In this document: positions 27,159-34,902 of the stretch, piece after piece
Layout: each line of letters opens with the position of its first letter
Numbering within the stretch: the stretch's first letter is position 1
Source: Thiothrix unzii
GTDB lineage: Bacteria > Pseudomonadota > Gammaproteobacteria > Thiotrichales > Thiotrichaceae
Assembly (NCBI RefSeq): GCF_017901175.1
Contig: NZ_CP072793.1
Span: 372,001-436,000 of the forward strand
Direction of reading: 5' to 3'
DNA length: 64,000 bases
Program-made: the position numbers and the translations under genes
Notes under the pieces: model-generated
The model's input: only the letters and a program-made list of their open reading frames with translations
What the model was told of the DNA's origin: nothing
The model's database searches: none

Positions 27159-27536
27159 ATGGCCTTGTATACACTGAAAGTTATCGCTGATTTTGCCTCC
27201 GCTCACACCTTGCGTGACTATCCGGGTGCGTGCAGCCGGATGCACGGACACAATTGGAAAGTGGAAGCCGAAGTGGAAGCCAATACCCTCAATAGCATCG
27301 GGATGGCGATTGATTTTAAAGACATTAAGCGTGAAGTTCGGGCGATTGCTGAAGAATTAGATCATCAGTATTTAAACGATCTCGCGCCTTTCCAGACGAT
27401 CAACCCCACGGCGGAACACATTGCGCGTTACTTCTTTCAAACCTTAAGCCAGCGTTTGAATGACGAACGGGTACGGGTGTGCGCATTGACCATTTGGGAA
27501 ACCGAGCGAGCGTGCGTGCGTTACGCTGAAGGTTGA
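27159..27536 (+). CDS. queD: 6-carboxytetrahydropterin synthase QueD (PTPS family)
   Basis: A 125-residue enzyme that converts dihydroneopterin triphosphate to 6-carboxy-5,6,7,8-tetrahydropterin for queuosine. Zinc ligands and catalytic Cys are in FASAHTLRD and CSRMHGHNWKVE; MAIDFKDIK, LDHQYLND, NPTAEHIA and the terminal WETERACVRY fit the family. No other queuosine gene is next to it. It follows the glycan operon by 77 bases and may be read from it or from its own promoter. The ATG used removes a 22-residue unrelated extension. Confidence 0.9.
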   Translation: MALYTLKVIADFASAHTLRDYPGACSRMHGHNWKVEAEVEANTLNSIGMAIDFKDIKREVRAIAEELDHQYLNDLAPFQTINPTAEHIARYFFQTLSQRLNDERVRVCALTIWETERACVRYAEG

Positions 27537-27660
27537 TTCAGATTGGATTCAGATGGCTTCCTGTGCCACAATACGACCCAAACATTACCGGTCAAGATTA
27601 ACTACAATTCGAGTGGATGTTGATTTTTGGTCGTATTTTTAATTTTCAAGGAGCTGTTCC

Positions 27661-28284
27661 ATGAAATTTCTTGTTGGCTTTTTCAGCCTTGAGTGGATGC
27701 GCGTTTTTGATTTTTTAGCACCCTTAGCGATCCGTTTATTTTTAGCACCGATGTTCTGGATTTCAGGTGTTCAACGTTTAGGATTATTTTCCAGCACTGA
27801 TTTTGTGCTGTGGAATCCACTGACATGGGTTAATACCGAAGCGTTCCAGCAAAGTGTTGCTGCCGTTACCAATACCGTGATTTCGGGTTTGGGTGCGGAA
27901 ACGCTGGTGATTTTGCTGGGGTCAATTGAAATTGCCGCAGCAGTATTGTTGGTGTTGGGTTTTGCAGTGCGCTGGATTGTATTGGCACTGATGTTCGTGG
28001 TGGTATTACTGGGTTTGATGGCAATGGGCGAAGCTGGCTTCCTCACCACCATGCAGCAATTGGTGATGAGCCACGGTTATACCAATATGACCAACAATCT
28101 GACGGAAGTGTATTTGGTGTACTTTATCCTGCTGCTGGCGTTGTTCTTCATGGGGGCAGGGCGTTGGTTTAGCTTGGATTGGTATATCTACCGCAGTTTC
28201 GTGAAGCGTTTAGACAATAAAGCGGTGCGTCACGACCCGTTTGAAATTGATGCTACCGATGAACCGGGTCTGCAAAAGCACTAA
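27661..28284 (+). CDS. DoxX-like membrane protein
   Basis: A 207-residue membrane protein with four hydrophobic segments (about 20-35, 73-98, 98-120 and 143-163) and the LAIRLFLAPMFWISGVQRL start typical of DoxX-like proteins, a family first linked to thiosulfate:quinone oxidoreductase and also found with redox stress genes. An AAGGAG site precedes the ATG. It stands alone, ending at a strong terminator. The substrate is not known. Confidence 0.75.
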   Translation: MKFLVGFFSLEWMRVFDFLAPLAIRLFLAPMFWISGVQRLGLFSSTDFVLWNPLTWVNTEAFQQSVAAVTNTVISGLGAETLVILLGSIEIAAAVLLVLGFAVRWIVLALMFVVVLLGLMAMGEAGFLTTMQQLVMSHGYTNMTNNLTEVYLVYFILLLALFFMGAGRWFSLDWYIYRSFVKRLDNKAVRHDPFEIDATDEPGLQKH

Positions 28285-28301
28285 ACCCGCGACATAACGT
28301 T

Positions 28302-28328
28302 AAAAAGGCTACCTCGGTAGCCTTTTTT
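28302..28328. terminator. Bidirectional rho-independent terminator
   Basis: AAAAAGGCTACC, loop TC, GGTAGCCTTTTTT. The stem is followed by a T-run on the plus strand and by the complement of the leading A-run on the minus strand, so it can end both the DoxX-like gene and the convergent small membrane gene. Confidence 0.88.
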
Positions 28329-28329
28329 A

Positions 28330-28587
28330 TTAGCGGCTTTCACCGCGCTCACGCATCAGTTTCACCTTCTCATCGTTGTGTTTCATCAGTTGAAACGTCA
28401 GGTAAATCTTTGCGGGAATGGATAAAAATAACCCGCCAGCAATCAGCGCGGCGACAATCGCAATACCTTGCACACCATGTCCGGTCACAATGTCAGTGAA
28501 AATCACCAAGCCCACACCGACGGCAGCAGTGCCTAACCCGACCACAATCAGTGCGTACATCAGGTGAGTTAGTCGTTTTTCGTTCAT
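28330..28587 (-). CDS. Small two-span membrane protein
   Basis: An 85-residue protein with two hydrophobic helices (about 8-30 and 38-60) and a charged C-terminus (KHNDEKVKLMRERGE). I do not recognise the family with confidence; the layout resembles short uncharacterised DUF membrane proteins. It is convergent with the DoxX-like gene and shares its terminator. Confidence 0.6.
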   Translation of the reverse strand: MNEKRLTHLMYALIVVGLGTAAVGVGLVIFTDIVTGHGVQGIAIVAALIAGGLFLSIPAKIYLTFQLMKHNDEKVKLMRERGESR

Positions 28588-28742
28588 GGCATACCTATTT
28601 GTAGAAACATGGAAAGGGAAGGTGGACAGCTCTCATTATCCGCCGCAATTGAATCCGGGGTAATTGATGCTTCTCAATCCTTGGTAGTTTAGCGGATTTA
28701 TGCTTGATGAATTTGTGTCAATGGCCTTGAAGTTGTCATCAC

Positions 28743-28771
28743 TTGACAGTATATTAGAAAAATCTAATATT
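28743..28771 (+). promoter_or_regulatory. Promoter with palindromic operator for the DUF302 pair
   Basis: TTGACA at 28743, a 17-base spacer and AATATT at 28766. Filling the spacer is a perfect inverted repeat, ATATTAGA-AAAA-TCTAATAT (28751-28770), overlapping the -10. A palindrome in this position is what a repressor operator looks like; AT-rich sites of this kind are used by ArsR/SmtB-family repressors. No such regulator is encoded in the window. The downstream start is at 28793, leaving a very short leader. Confidence 0.55.
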
Positions 28772-28792
28772 TATTGTCGATGGGCTATTGCA

Positions 28793-29269
28793 ATGAAAAT
28801 GTTAAAAAAGTTAATAGTAATGGGCATCACTGTGTGGTGTTTGAGCATGACAGCCAATGCGACGGCGACACCCAGTGGTTTGAAATTGACCTTGGTACAA
28901 GAGTCGCCTTATGGTTTTGAAGAAACCTTGGAGTCGCTACGTAACACCATTCATGCGCATAATTTTCGGGTATTCCCCGACCGTTATCTGGAAGAAGGTT
29001 TGACCGATGAATTGTCAGTGAATACCAAGCAGGTTAGCGTGCGTTTTTGTAATTTCAGTGACTTACACGAAGCGTTGCAAATTGAGCCGCAAGTCGGGGT
29101 GCTGTTGCCGTGTACGATTACGGTGATAGAGGATGACACTGGTAAGGTGACATTGGTAACAGGCAATGTGAAAGCCATGCTTACTTTGTTCGATAACCCG
29201 CGTTTGACCGCTGCCTTTAAAGATTTAGAAGGCAAGTATCAGGCGATTATTGATGAGGTGACCTTATGA
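28793..29269 (+). CDS. Exported DUF302-like protein, first of a pair
   Basis: A 158-residue protein with a signal peptide (about 1-24, ending ANATA). The YGFEETLESLRNTIHAHNFRV region resembles the DUF302 fold, but the match is weaker than for its neighbour. It has two Cys (in RFCNF and LPCTI). The start is the ATG at 28793, with no clear ribosome site; ATG at 28799 is an alternative. The stop overlaps the next start by four bases. Role unknown; DUF302 proteins often occur with sulfur-oxidation or redox genes. Confidence 0.68.
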   Translation: MKMLKKLIVMGITVWCLSMTANATATPSGLKLTLVQESPYGFEETLESLRNTIHAHNFRVFPDRYLEEGLTDELSVNTKQVSVRFCNFSDLHEALQIEPQVGVLLPCTITVIEDDTGKVTLVTGNVKAMLTLFDNPRLTAAFKDLEGKYQAIIDEVTL

Positions 29270-29745
29270 AAGCATTAGCGCGTTGGTTAGGCGTTGGCCT
29301 GAGTCTGGTCATATTAAACAGTCCGCTACAGGCGCAAGAAAAGGTATTAAGCGCACGCACTACGCAAGGGTTTGATGCAACCTTGGAACAGGTGCAGGAT
29401 GTCTTGAAGCAGCAGGGTTTTAGTGTCGCCCATATTCAAAAATGCGATGGCGGTTTGCATGATATGGGCTACAAAACAGACAATTATAAAATTGTGTTTT
29501 TTGGGCGGCTTGAAGAAGTTCGCGCGTTAAGCAAGCAATACCCTGATCTTGTGCCATTGTTTCCTTTTAAGCTGGCAATCTACGCGGATGGTAAAGACAC
29601 GGTGATGTCCGTCCTCAATCCGGTGGAATTAGCTCCGTTGTTGGATGCTGATCCGGCGTTGCAGCAGCAACTGAAAGCGTGGGAAAAAGATTTTCGCGCG
29701 GTGTTAGCAGCCATGAAAACCACGCGGGTGGCTCAGGCTAACTAA
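29266..29745 (+). CDS. Exported DUF302 protein, second of a pair
   Basis: A 159-residue protein with a signal peptide (1-23, ending PLQAQ). The core TTQGFDATLEQVQDVLKQQGF and VAHIQKCDGGLHDMGYK fit DUF302, with one Cys in the mature part. It overlaps the preceding related gene by four bases, so the two products are made together and may form a heteromer. It ends seven bases before the stop of the convergent coiled-coil gene. Function unknown. Confidence 0.75.
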   Translation: MKALARWLGVGLSLVILNSPLQAQEKVLSARTTQGFDATLEQVQDVLKQQGFSVAHIQKCDGGLHDMGYKTDNYKIVFFGRLEEVRALSKQYPDLVPLFPFKLAIYADGKDTVMSVLNPVELAPLLDADPALQQQLKAWEKDFRAVLAAMKTTRVAQAN

Positions 29746-29751
29746 TCAGCC

Positions 29752-31461
29752 TCAAGCCGTCGCGCTGTAATGGCGCAATTGTTGCCCCAGTTTTTGCAGC
29801 ATCGCATCGCGTTGTTGCAAAGCTTTTTCCTTGTGCAGCAATTGTTGATTGAGCTGGGCGATAATGGTGTCTTTGAGGTTGATTACTTTATCGCGCTGCT
29901 CGATTTTATGCGCAATATTTTCCGTCTCACTGCTGCCTTCTTGGTATTTTTCCGTGAGATTGGTGAGGGTTTCGACGTGCTGCAATAGCACCGATTCGCG
30001 CCCTGCTTGTTGACGTTCACGTTCGTTGAGTTGTTCTTCACGTTGTTGCAAAGTGTGTTCGCGCTGTTGCAATGCGGTTGTGCGGTGTTCGAGTTGCTGG
30101 GAGTGCTCCAGCACGTAGCGGTCTTTGGCTTGCAATGCCTGCGTATGGGTTTCGAGTTGTGCGCTACTGTCGCGCAAATGTTGTTCTTGTTGGTGCAACA
30201 GTTCGTCTTTGGCTTGTAAAAGCTGTTCCTTGTCGCTGAGTAATTTGCTTTGTTCGGCGATTTGCTGATCTTTTTGTAACAGCAAATTTTGCAGCGTTAT
30301 CACCTGAATGCTATGGCTTTCCAGATATTTTTGCTGTTCTTGTAAGCTGCCATCAAGATCCAGAATGTGTTGCTGCAAGGTGACGAGCAATTGGTCGCGG
30401 TTTTGGATTTCCTTGTCACGCTCTTGCAGTTGCTGAAATTGCGCGGCAATTTGGGTATCGCGGCGTTGTAAATGCTGTTCGCGTTCGCTGATTACTTGAT
30501 CGCGATTGATTAAGTGCCGTTCTTTTTCTTGAAGCTGCTGCACCGATTCCAACAGTAATTGTTCACGTTCTTGCGTGTAACGGTCTTTTTCGTGCAATAA
30601 GCGGGTTTGTTCCGCAAGTTGTTCGTTGCGTAAACTGATTTGCTCAATCTTGCGCCGTAGCAAGGAATCACGCTGGCGTAATTGCTGCTCTTTTTCTGAA
30701 ATGGTGTCGTCACGGCGTTGCAATAAACGGTCAACATCGCGCAGGCGTTGGTCGCGGTAATGCACTTCCTGATCCCGTGCTTTTAGCTGACGGTCACGTT
30801 CGGAGAGTTGGCGGTTGCGCTCGTTGATCAGGTGTTCTTGGGTGTAAATGCGTTGTTGTTGATCATTGAGCCAACGATTGACGGCAGTGAGTTGCTGGCT
30901 AAGTTCCTGAATATTGGCATCGCGTTTGCCGATTTGTTTGTCGCGGGTTTCGATTTCACGGTCGCGTTTGCCGATGTGATTATCTTTTTCTTCGAGACGG
31001 CGGTTACGGATGTGGATCTGATCTTCACGCTCTAAAATGAACTTTTCTTTTTGATTGATGAATTGCTCAATCTCACGCGAACGCTTTTCCAGCTCACGAA
31101 TCAAGTGATCACGTTCACGCACGGTTTCTTCTTTGTGCGCAATAGTGGCATCCCGCGCCTGAATTTGCTGATCGCGTTCGTGCAGGGTGTCGTGGGTGTT
31201 TTGCAGCAACTGTTCTTTTTGGTGCAACAGGTGTTCTTTGCGCTCTAAATGCTGATCGCGCTCAATCAAAGCCGTTTCTAGGGTGTTAATCCGCTTCTCT
31301 TGCTCTTGGCGTTTTTCATCCAACTGGTGCAGGGTACTTTCTGTTGCTTGCAGACGTTCGTTGGCATCCTTCCAACGGTCGATCAGGATTTGCCGGTCGG
31401 TTGCCGTCAGGAAACGGTTGCCTTCGATTTTTTCAATCAGAGTTTGTTCTTCGCGATTCAT
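29752..31461 (-). CDS. Long coiled-coil protein with near-perfect heptad repeats
   Basis: A 569-residue protein without signal or membrane span. After about 45 residues it is a continuous string of heptads, most with a charged pair at the same place and Leu/Ile three later, for example ERDQQIQ ARDATIA HKEETVR. There is no enzymatic domain. Such rod-like proteins can form filaments or scaffolds, as bacterial intermediate-filament-like proteins do; that is inference. It diverges from rpoH, 162 bases away. The sequence is very rich in Gln, Glu, Arg and Leu, so database matches to other coiled coils will be unspecific. Confidence 0.8.
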   Translation of the reverse strand: MNREEQTLIEKIEGNRFLTATDRQILIDRWKDANERLQATESTLHQLDEKRQEQEKRINTLETALIERDQHLERKEHLLHQKEQLLQNTHDTLHERDQQIQARDATIAHKEETVRERDHLIRELEKRSREIEQFINQKEKFILEREDQIHIRNRRLEEKDNHIGKRDREIETRDKQIGKRDANIQELSQQLTAVNRWLNDQQQRIYTQEHLINERNRQLSERDRQLKARDQEVHYRDQRLRDVDRLLQRRDDTISEKEQQLRQRDSLLRRKIEQISLRNEQLAEQTRLLHEKDRYTQEREQLLLESVQQLQEKERHLINRDQVISEREQHLQRRDTQIAAQFQQLQERDKEIQNRDQLLVTLQQHILDLDGSLQEQQKYLESHSIQVITLQNLLLQKDQQIAEQSKLLSDKEQLLQAKDELLHQQEQHLRDSSAQLETHTQALQAKDRYVLEHSQQLEHRTTALQQREHTLQQREEQLNERERQQAGRESVLLQHVETLTNLTEKYQEGSSETENIAHKIEQRDKVINLKDTIIAQLNQQLLHKEKALQQRDAMLQKLGQQLRHYSATA

Positions 31462-31563
31462 TTTTATTGTCTGCTTATCGGTTTACGCGCTGTTGTCGCA
31501 TAATAATATGCTAAAAAGAACCGGACATGAACCACTAATAATAACGGGAACCTTAACAGGTAA

Positions 31564-31590
31564 TTAGCACTCCAATAGGTAGAGTGCTAA
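31564..31590 (+). promoter_or_regulatory. Perfect CIRCE element (HrcA operator) before rpoH
   Basis: TTAGCACTC, nine bases, GAGTGCTAA: an exact match to the CIRCE consensus. It ends 33 bases before the rpoH ATG. A possible extended -10 (TGCTAATAT) overlaps the right arm, and a GGAACC at 31547 could be a sigma-E type -35. HrcA binding here would block initiation. The element is usually found before groESL or dnaK operons, so placing the heat-shock sigma factor under HrcA is notable. Confidence 0.92.
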
Positions 31591-31623
31591 TATAAGCCCA
31601 TAGCAAATAAGGAGACTACCCTA

Positions 31624-32493
31624 ATGACCCACGCATTGATGCTAAGAGGACAAACCTTACCCGTCCCGGTAGGTAATCTGGAAAGTTACATCCATGCGAT
31701 TCACGCCATTCCGGTGCTTGATGTCGAGCAGGAACGCGGTTTGGCGGAACGCCTCAAATACCACGATGATTTGGAAGCTGCACGTCAGTTGATTTTGCAC
31801 AATTTACGCTTTGTGGTGAAAGTGGCGCGTGGTTACAACGGCTACGGCTTGCCTTTGGGCGATTTGGTGCAAGAGGGTAATGTCGGCTTGATGAAGGCGG
31901 TGAAACGCTTTGACCCTGAAATGAATGTGCGCCTGATTTCGTTCGCGGTGCATTGGATTCGTGCGGAAATCCACGAATTTATTCTGCGTAACTGGAAAAT
32001 TGTCAAAATCGCCACTACCAAAGCGCAGCGCAAGTTGTTCTTTAATTTACGCAGCAGCAAGCAACGCATGGGCTGGTTGAACCACGAAGAAGCGCAGTCG
32101 ATGGCTAACGATTTAGGGGTGACAACCGCTGAAGTGTTGGAAATGGAAAAGCGTTTGAGTGCCAGCGACGTATCGTTTGACTTGAGTGCTGATCATGACG
32201 ATGACGACTCCGCAAGTTTTTCACCCAGTCAATATTTGGCAGCGGAATCTGCTGATCCATCGGAGCGGTTGGAAGCGGAAGAGTGGGACAGTTTTACCCG
32301 CGAGCGTTTGCAGACAGCATTAAAGGGATTGGATGCGCGTAGCCAAGACATTTTAGCCAGTCGTTGGTTAGTCGAAGAAAAAGCAACACTGCATGAGTTG
32401 GCTGCGAAATATAACGTTTCTGCGGAACGGATTCGCCAACTAGAAAATGCGGCGGTGAGCAAGTTGCGGTTGGCAGTTGTCGAGGCGGTTTGA
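31624..32493 (+). CDS. rpoH: RNA polymerase heat-shock sigma factor RpoH (sigma-32)
   Basis: A 289-residue group 3 sigma factor directing transcription of chaperone and protease genes. Region 2 (LILHNLRFVVKVARGYNG, LVQEGNVGLMKAVKRFDP, AVHWIRAEIHEFILRNW), the RpoH box (QRKLFFNLRSSKQRMGW) and region 4.2 (LHELAAKYNVSAERIRQLE) are all present. AAGGAGA precedes the ATG. A perfect CIRCE element and a downstream terminator frame the gene as a single unit. Confidence 0.96.
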   Translation: MTHALMLRGQTLPVPVGNLESYIHAIHAIPVLDVEQERGLAERLKYHDDLEAARQLILHNLRFVVKVARGYNGYGLPLGDLVQEGNVGLMKAVKRFDPEMNVRLISFAVHWIRAEIHEFILRNWKIVKIATTKAQRKLFFNLRSSKQRMGWLNHEEAQSMANDLGVTTAEVLEMEKRLSASDVSFDLSADHDDDDSASFSPSQYLAAESADPSERLEAEEWDSFTRERLQTALKGLDARSQDILASRWLVEEKATLHELAAKYNVSAERIRQLENAAVSKLRLAVVEAV

Positions 32494-32516
32494 TCAACAA
32501 CGGATGTGACCCACAT

Positions 32517-32543
32517 AAAAAAGGCCGCGTTAGCGGCCTTTTT
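32517..32543 (+). terminator. Rho-independent terminator of rpoH
   Basis: AAAAAAGGCCGC, loop GTTA, GCGGCCTTTTT starting 24 bases after the rpoH stop. The stem is perfect with a T-run on the plus strand. The A-run on the other side lets it also end transcripts of the small minus-strand genes that converge on it. Confidence 0.88.
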
Positions 32544-32563
32544 CTTGGCGTTTTGCTATCTGA

Positions 32564-32659
32564 TTAACCTAAAAAGGCGACAGACAAAAAGCTAAACCAT
32601 GAGAACGCAATCAAAGCTATCACGATCAGCATTGGTATTCCAAAATCCCAGCTCAACAT
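32564..32659 (-). CDS. 31-residue single-span membrane peptide, copy 1
   Basis: A 31-codon open frame, ATG to TAA, with an AGAGG ribosome site 8 bases upstream. The product begins MLSWDFGIPM and continues as one hydrophobic helix (LIVIALIAFSWFSFLSVAF). It is clearly homologous to the peptide at 32756-32848: D-F/Y-G-x-P, then IVIALI-x-FSWFSF-x-SV-x-F. Retention of the pattern between two copies and of both ribosome sites argues that it is expressed. It resembles the small helper subunits of membrane complexes in size, but I cannot name a family. Confidence 0.65.
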   Translation of the reverse strand: MLSWDFGIPMLIVIALIAFSWFSFLSVAFLG

Positions 32660-32755
32660 TTATACATACCTCTAAAGCACTTTCTAGAGGCAAGGATAAA
32701 AGAAACCCGCGCCGCTGACAAGCAAGCGCGTGTACAAATGCAGGTTCGGGTTCGC

Positions 32756-32848
32756 TTAAGCGAAAACAACCGAGAAAAAGCTGAACCATGAGAACAGGAT
32801 CAACGCAATCACAATCGCCGCTGGCAGGCCATAATCAAAACTAAACAT
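32756..32848 (-). CDS. 30-residue single-span membrane peptide, copy 2
   Basis: A 30-codon open frame starting MFSFDYGLPA, followed by a hydrophobic helix (IVIALILFSWFSFFSVVFA). AGAGGGA lies about 8 bases before the ATG. It lies upstream of copy 1 on the same strand, 96 bases away, with the pair between rpoH and the Tae4-like gene. Identity to copy 1 in the helix core is high. An alternative ATG at 32854 adds two residues but is too near the ribosome site. Function unknown. Confidence 0.65.
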   Translation of the reverse strand: MFSFDYGLPAAIVIALILFSWFSFFSVVFA

Positions 32849-32979
32849 CGTCATTCCCTCTCTTGCTGGGTGAATCAGTGAGGTGAAGTATGCCTTACAG
32901 CGGAAAATAGAAACTTGATCTGGCTCAACAAAACATTCTTTCCTATAGTCTAGGTAGTAATTCATTAAGGAGCCATTGA

Positions 32980-33747
32980 ATGCCTAGCCCAAGCCCTACG
33001 TTATGGGAACGTTTGTTCTCTTGGCTGAGACGACCACCCGCCCCGGTAATTACGCTGCCAACGCCTGTGGAGCCGCCAGTATCTATTACGCCACCGCAGA
33101 ACCCCGTACCTGCGCCAACGGTGACGCCCACGCCCACGCCACTGCCGACACCCACACCGCCTGTTACACCTGTGCCGCCTGTTACACCTGTGCCGCCACC
33201 GGTTATTCCAGCTCCTCCAGTTACGCCATTAGGGACAATGACCTTACCCACCGAAGGGCCTAACTTAGATTTCCGAAAACTGTGGCGCAATCACCCGACT
33301 TCCGGGGAGGGCGAGGTGTTTCCGTGCCGTGATGAAGAGGGTGTGCCGCATTTTGATAATCAGTGCGCCATTTTGATGGGAACGTGTTTATTACGTAGCG
33401 GTTTGTTGCACGGTTATGACAAAACGACTTGCTGGTATCGTGGGCATAAAGGTCATACGTTACGGGCGCAGGAATTATCCGGTTGGATGCGTCGTCACCC
33501 GGAGCGGTTTGGTCGGGTGGAAGTGCGCAGTAACGTGAGTTGGGGCGCGTACAAAGGGCGTACCGGTTTTATTTGTTTCCATAATTTCTGGGGAGCCGGT
33601 AATCAGGGTGATCACATTGATTTGTGGGATGGAACAGGCATTATCCGGCGTGAACTTGATCCATCATTGGAGGGGCCGGGATTGGCTGATGGTGCGTTCG
33701 ACTATTTCGAGCGTTCCGAGGAGGTCTGGTTTTGGCCAGTACATTGA
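32980..33747 (+). CDS. Tae4-like peptidoglycan amidase effector
   Basis: A 255-residue protein with a Tae4-type NlpC/P60-like catalytic domain (about 95-255): catalytic C129 in FDNQCAILMG, GHTLRAQELSGW, GFICFHNFWG, and H212/D214 in GDHIDLWDG. Tae4 enzymes are type VI secretion effectors that cut the D-Glu/meso-DAP bond of peptidoglycan. Before it is a long Pro/Thr/Val linker (about 20-88) and a short basic start with no signal peptide, as expected for T6SS cargo. No T6SS gene is in the window. The stop overlaps the next gene, a lipoprotein, by 16 bases. AAGGAG precedes the ATG. Confidence 0.82.
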   Translation: MPSPSPTLWERLFSWLRRPPAPVITLPTPVEPPVSITPPQNPVPAPTVTPTPTPLPTPTPPVTPVPPVTPVPPPVIPAPPVTPLGTMTLPTEGPNLDFRKLWRNHPTSGEGEVFPCRDEEGVPHFDNQCAILMGTCLLRSGLLHGYDKTTCWYRGHKGHTLRAQELSGWMRRHPERFGRVEVRSNVSWGAYKGRTGFICFHNFWGAGNQGDHIDLWDGTGIIRRELDPSLEGPGLADGAFDYFERSEEVWFWPVH

Positions 33748-34214
33748 AACACGTTGTTTGGGTAAGTTTGCTGGGCGGTTTGTTGGCGGGGTGTGGCGAT
33801 AACGCTGAACCTGAGAGCGAAGCGTTAGCACTGCCCGCGCAACTGGAGCAGGCGCACATCACCGATCAGGCGCGTGTCGCGGGATTGGATTTGGTGTTGT
33901 GGAACCAAGGCGGCGGTTGTCAATTGCAATCGGGTAAAGCGCAGCCGCCGGTTTGGTTGAAACCAATGGCTCCGTGCCATTTTATCAAATCACCGGGGCG
34001 CGATCAGGTGCAGGTGTTTCGTTTGGATAAAACCACGCAAATTGTGGCAGTGGTCGGCACTCCGGCGAAACAGTGGCGATGTGGGCAGGAAGTGCAGGGC
34101 TTAGTGATTAACGGTAGTCACTTTAAACCATCGACTTACATTATGCAGGGCAGCGTGTATTGTGCTGATCAGGGGTTACAAAATTTTCAGTACGGTTTAT
34201 TTGCCAAACCCTGA
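33732..34214 (+). CDS. Lipoprotein, candidate immunity partner of the Tae4-like amidase
   Basis: A 160-residue lipoprotein: signal with lipobox LLAGC (Cys21), then a mature part with five further Cys that could form disulfides. It starts at TTG inside the end of the amidase gene, behind a strong GAGGAGG site, so translation is coupled. Tae4 enzymes are normally paired with a periplasmic Tai4 immunity protein; I do not see clear Tai4 sequence, so the role rests on position, envelope location and Cys content. It ends one base before the stop of the convergent SPOR gene. Confidence 0.72.
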   Translation: MASTLKHVVWVSLLGGLLAGCGDNAEPESEALALPAQLEQAHITDQARVAGLDLVLWNQGGGCQLQSGKAQPPVWLKPMAPCHFIKSPGRDQVQVFRLDKTTQIVAVVGTPAKQWRCGQEVQGLVINGSHFKPSTYIMQGSVYCADQGLQNFQYGLFAKP

Positions 34215-34215
34215 G

Positions 34216-34770
34216 CTATTCGCCTTGAATAATGAAACTGCCCCCCAGTTTTTGCGGGTAGCGTCGACGTAGGCGGTCACGCATGGCTTCAGCATCCATG
34301 CGTTGCGTGTAAGAGCCAACCCGCAATTTAAATGATATACCTTGTGAGCCGCTCAAGCTCACGAGGTATGCGTCGTAACCGTCACGAATCAGGGCATCAC
34401 GTAGCTCATACAGTTGGCGTGAATCGTAGCCCGCTGCTACTTGTATGGCATAGCGCGTATTTTCGGCATAATCTGCGTCTTCTTGCGGGCGTTCCACCGT
34501 ATCGGATGGGCGTGTATGATGGGCTTGAACGTAAAGGTCATCATTCCAACGCGGTGTTTCCTGTGAGGCACGTTGTTGACGTTCTGGCATCTCGAACACT
34601 CTGCCGAGGTAGTAAGGTATGTCACGTAAAAAGGCGAGGTTTCCGGTTTTATATAAGACGATTAACCCAACGACAATGGCAACAATTAACAACGAATGCA
34701 GGAGTTTAAAAACAAACCCGCGTTGCCGCTGTAAGGACGATTTTTCCGCAATCCAACCCGAATGCTTCAC
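34216..34770 (-). CDS. SPOR-domain membrane protein
   Basis: A 184-residue protein with one membrane span (about 22-41, FKLLHSLLIVAIVVGLIVLY), a linker, and a C-terminal SPOR domain (about 105-184; YAIQVAAGYDSRQLYELRDAL, FKLRVGSYTQRMDAEAMRDRL). SPOR domains bind glycan strands lacking stem peptides at the division site. It is not an obvious FtsN, DamX or DedD. Given the adjacent amidase and L,D-transpeptidase, it belongs to a small cell-wall group. Confidence 0.87.
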   Translation of the reverse strand: MKHSGWIAEKSSLQRQRGFVFKLLHSLLIVAIVVGLIVLYKTGNLAFLRDIPYYLGRVFEMPERQQRASQETPRWNDDLYVQAHHTRPSDTVERPQEDADYAENTRYAIQVAAGYDSRQLYELRDALIRDGYDAYLVSLSGSQGISFKLRVGSYTQRMDAEAMRDRLRRRYPQKLGGSFIIQGE

Positions 34771-34902
34771 ACTGACCTCTTTGACTGTGTTGTTGTCTCA
34801 CTGACTATAGACAAAAACGCAGGGATACGGAAACAGGAATCTTTCGGCAAACCTGCATTTTTTGGACTAAAGCTAAGTAATTAAAACAACTGAGGATTGG
34901 TG

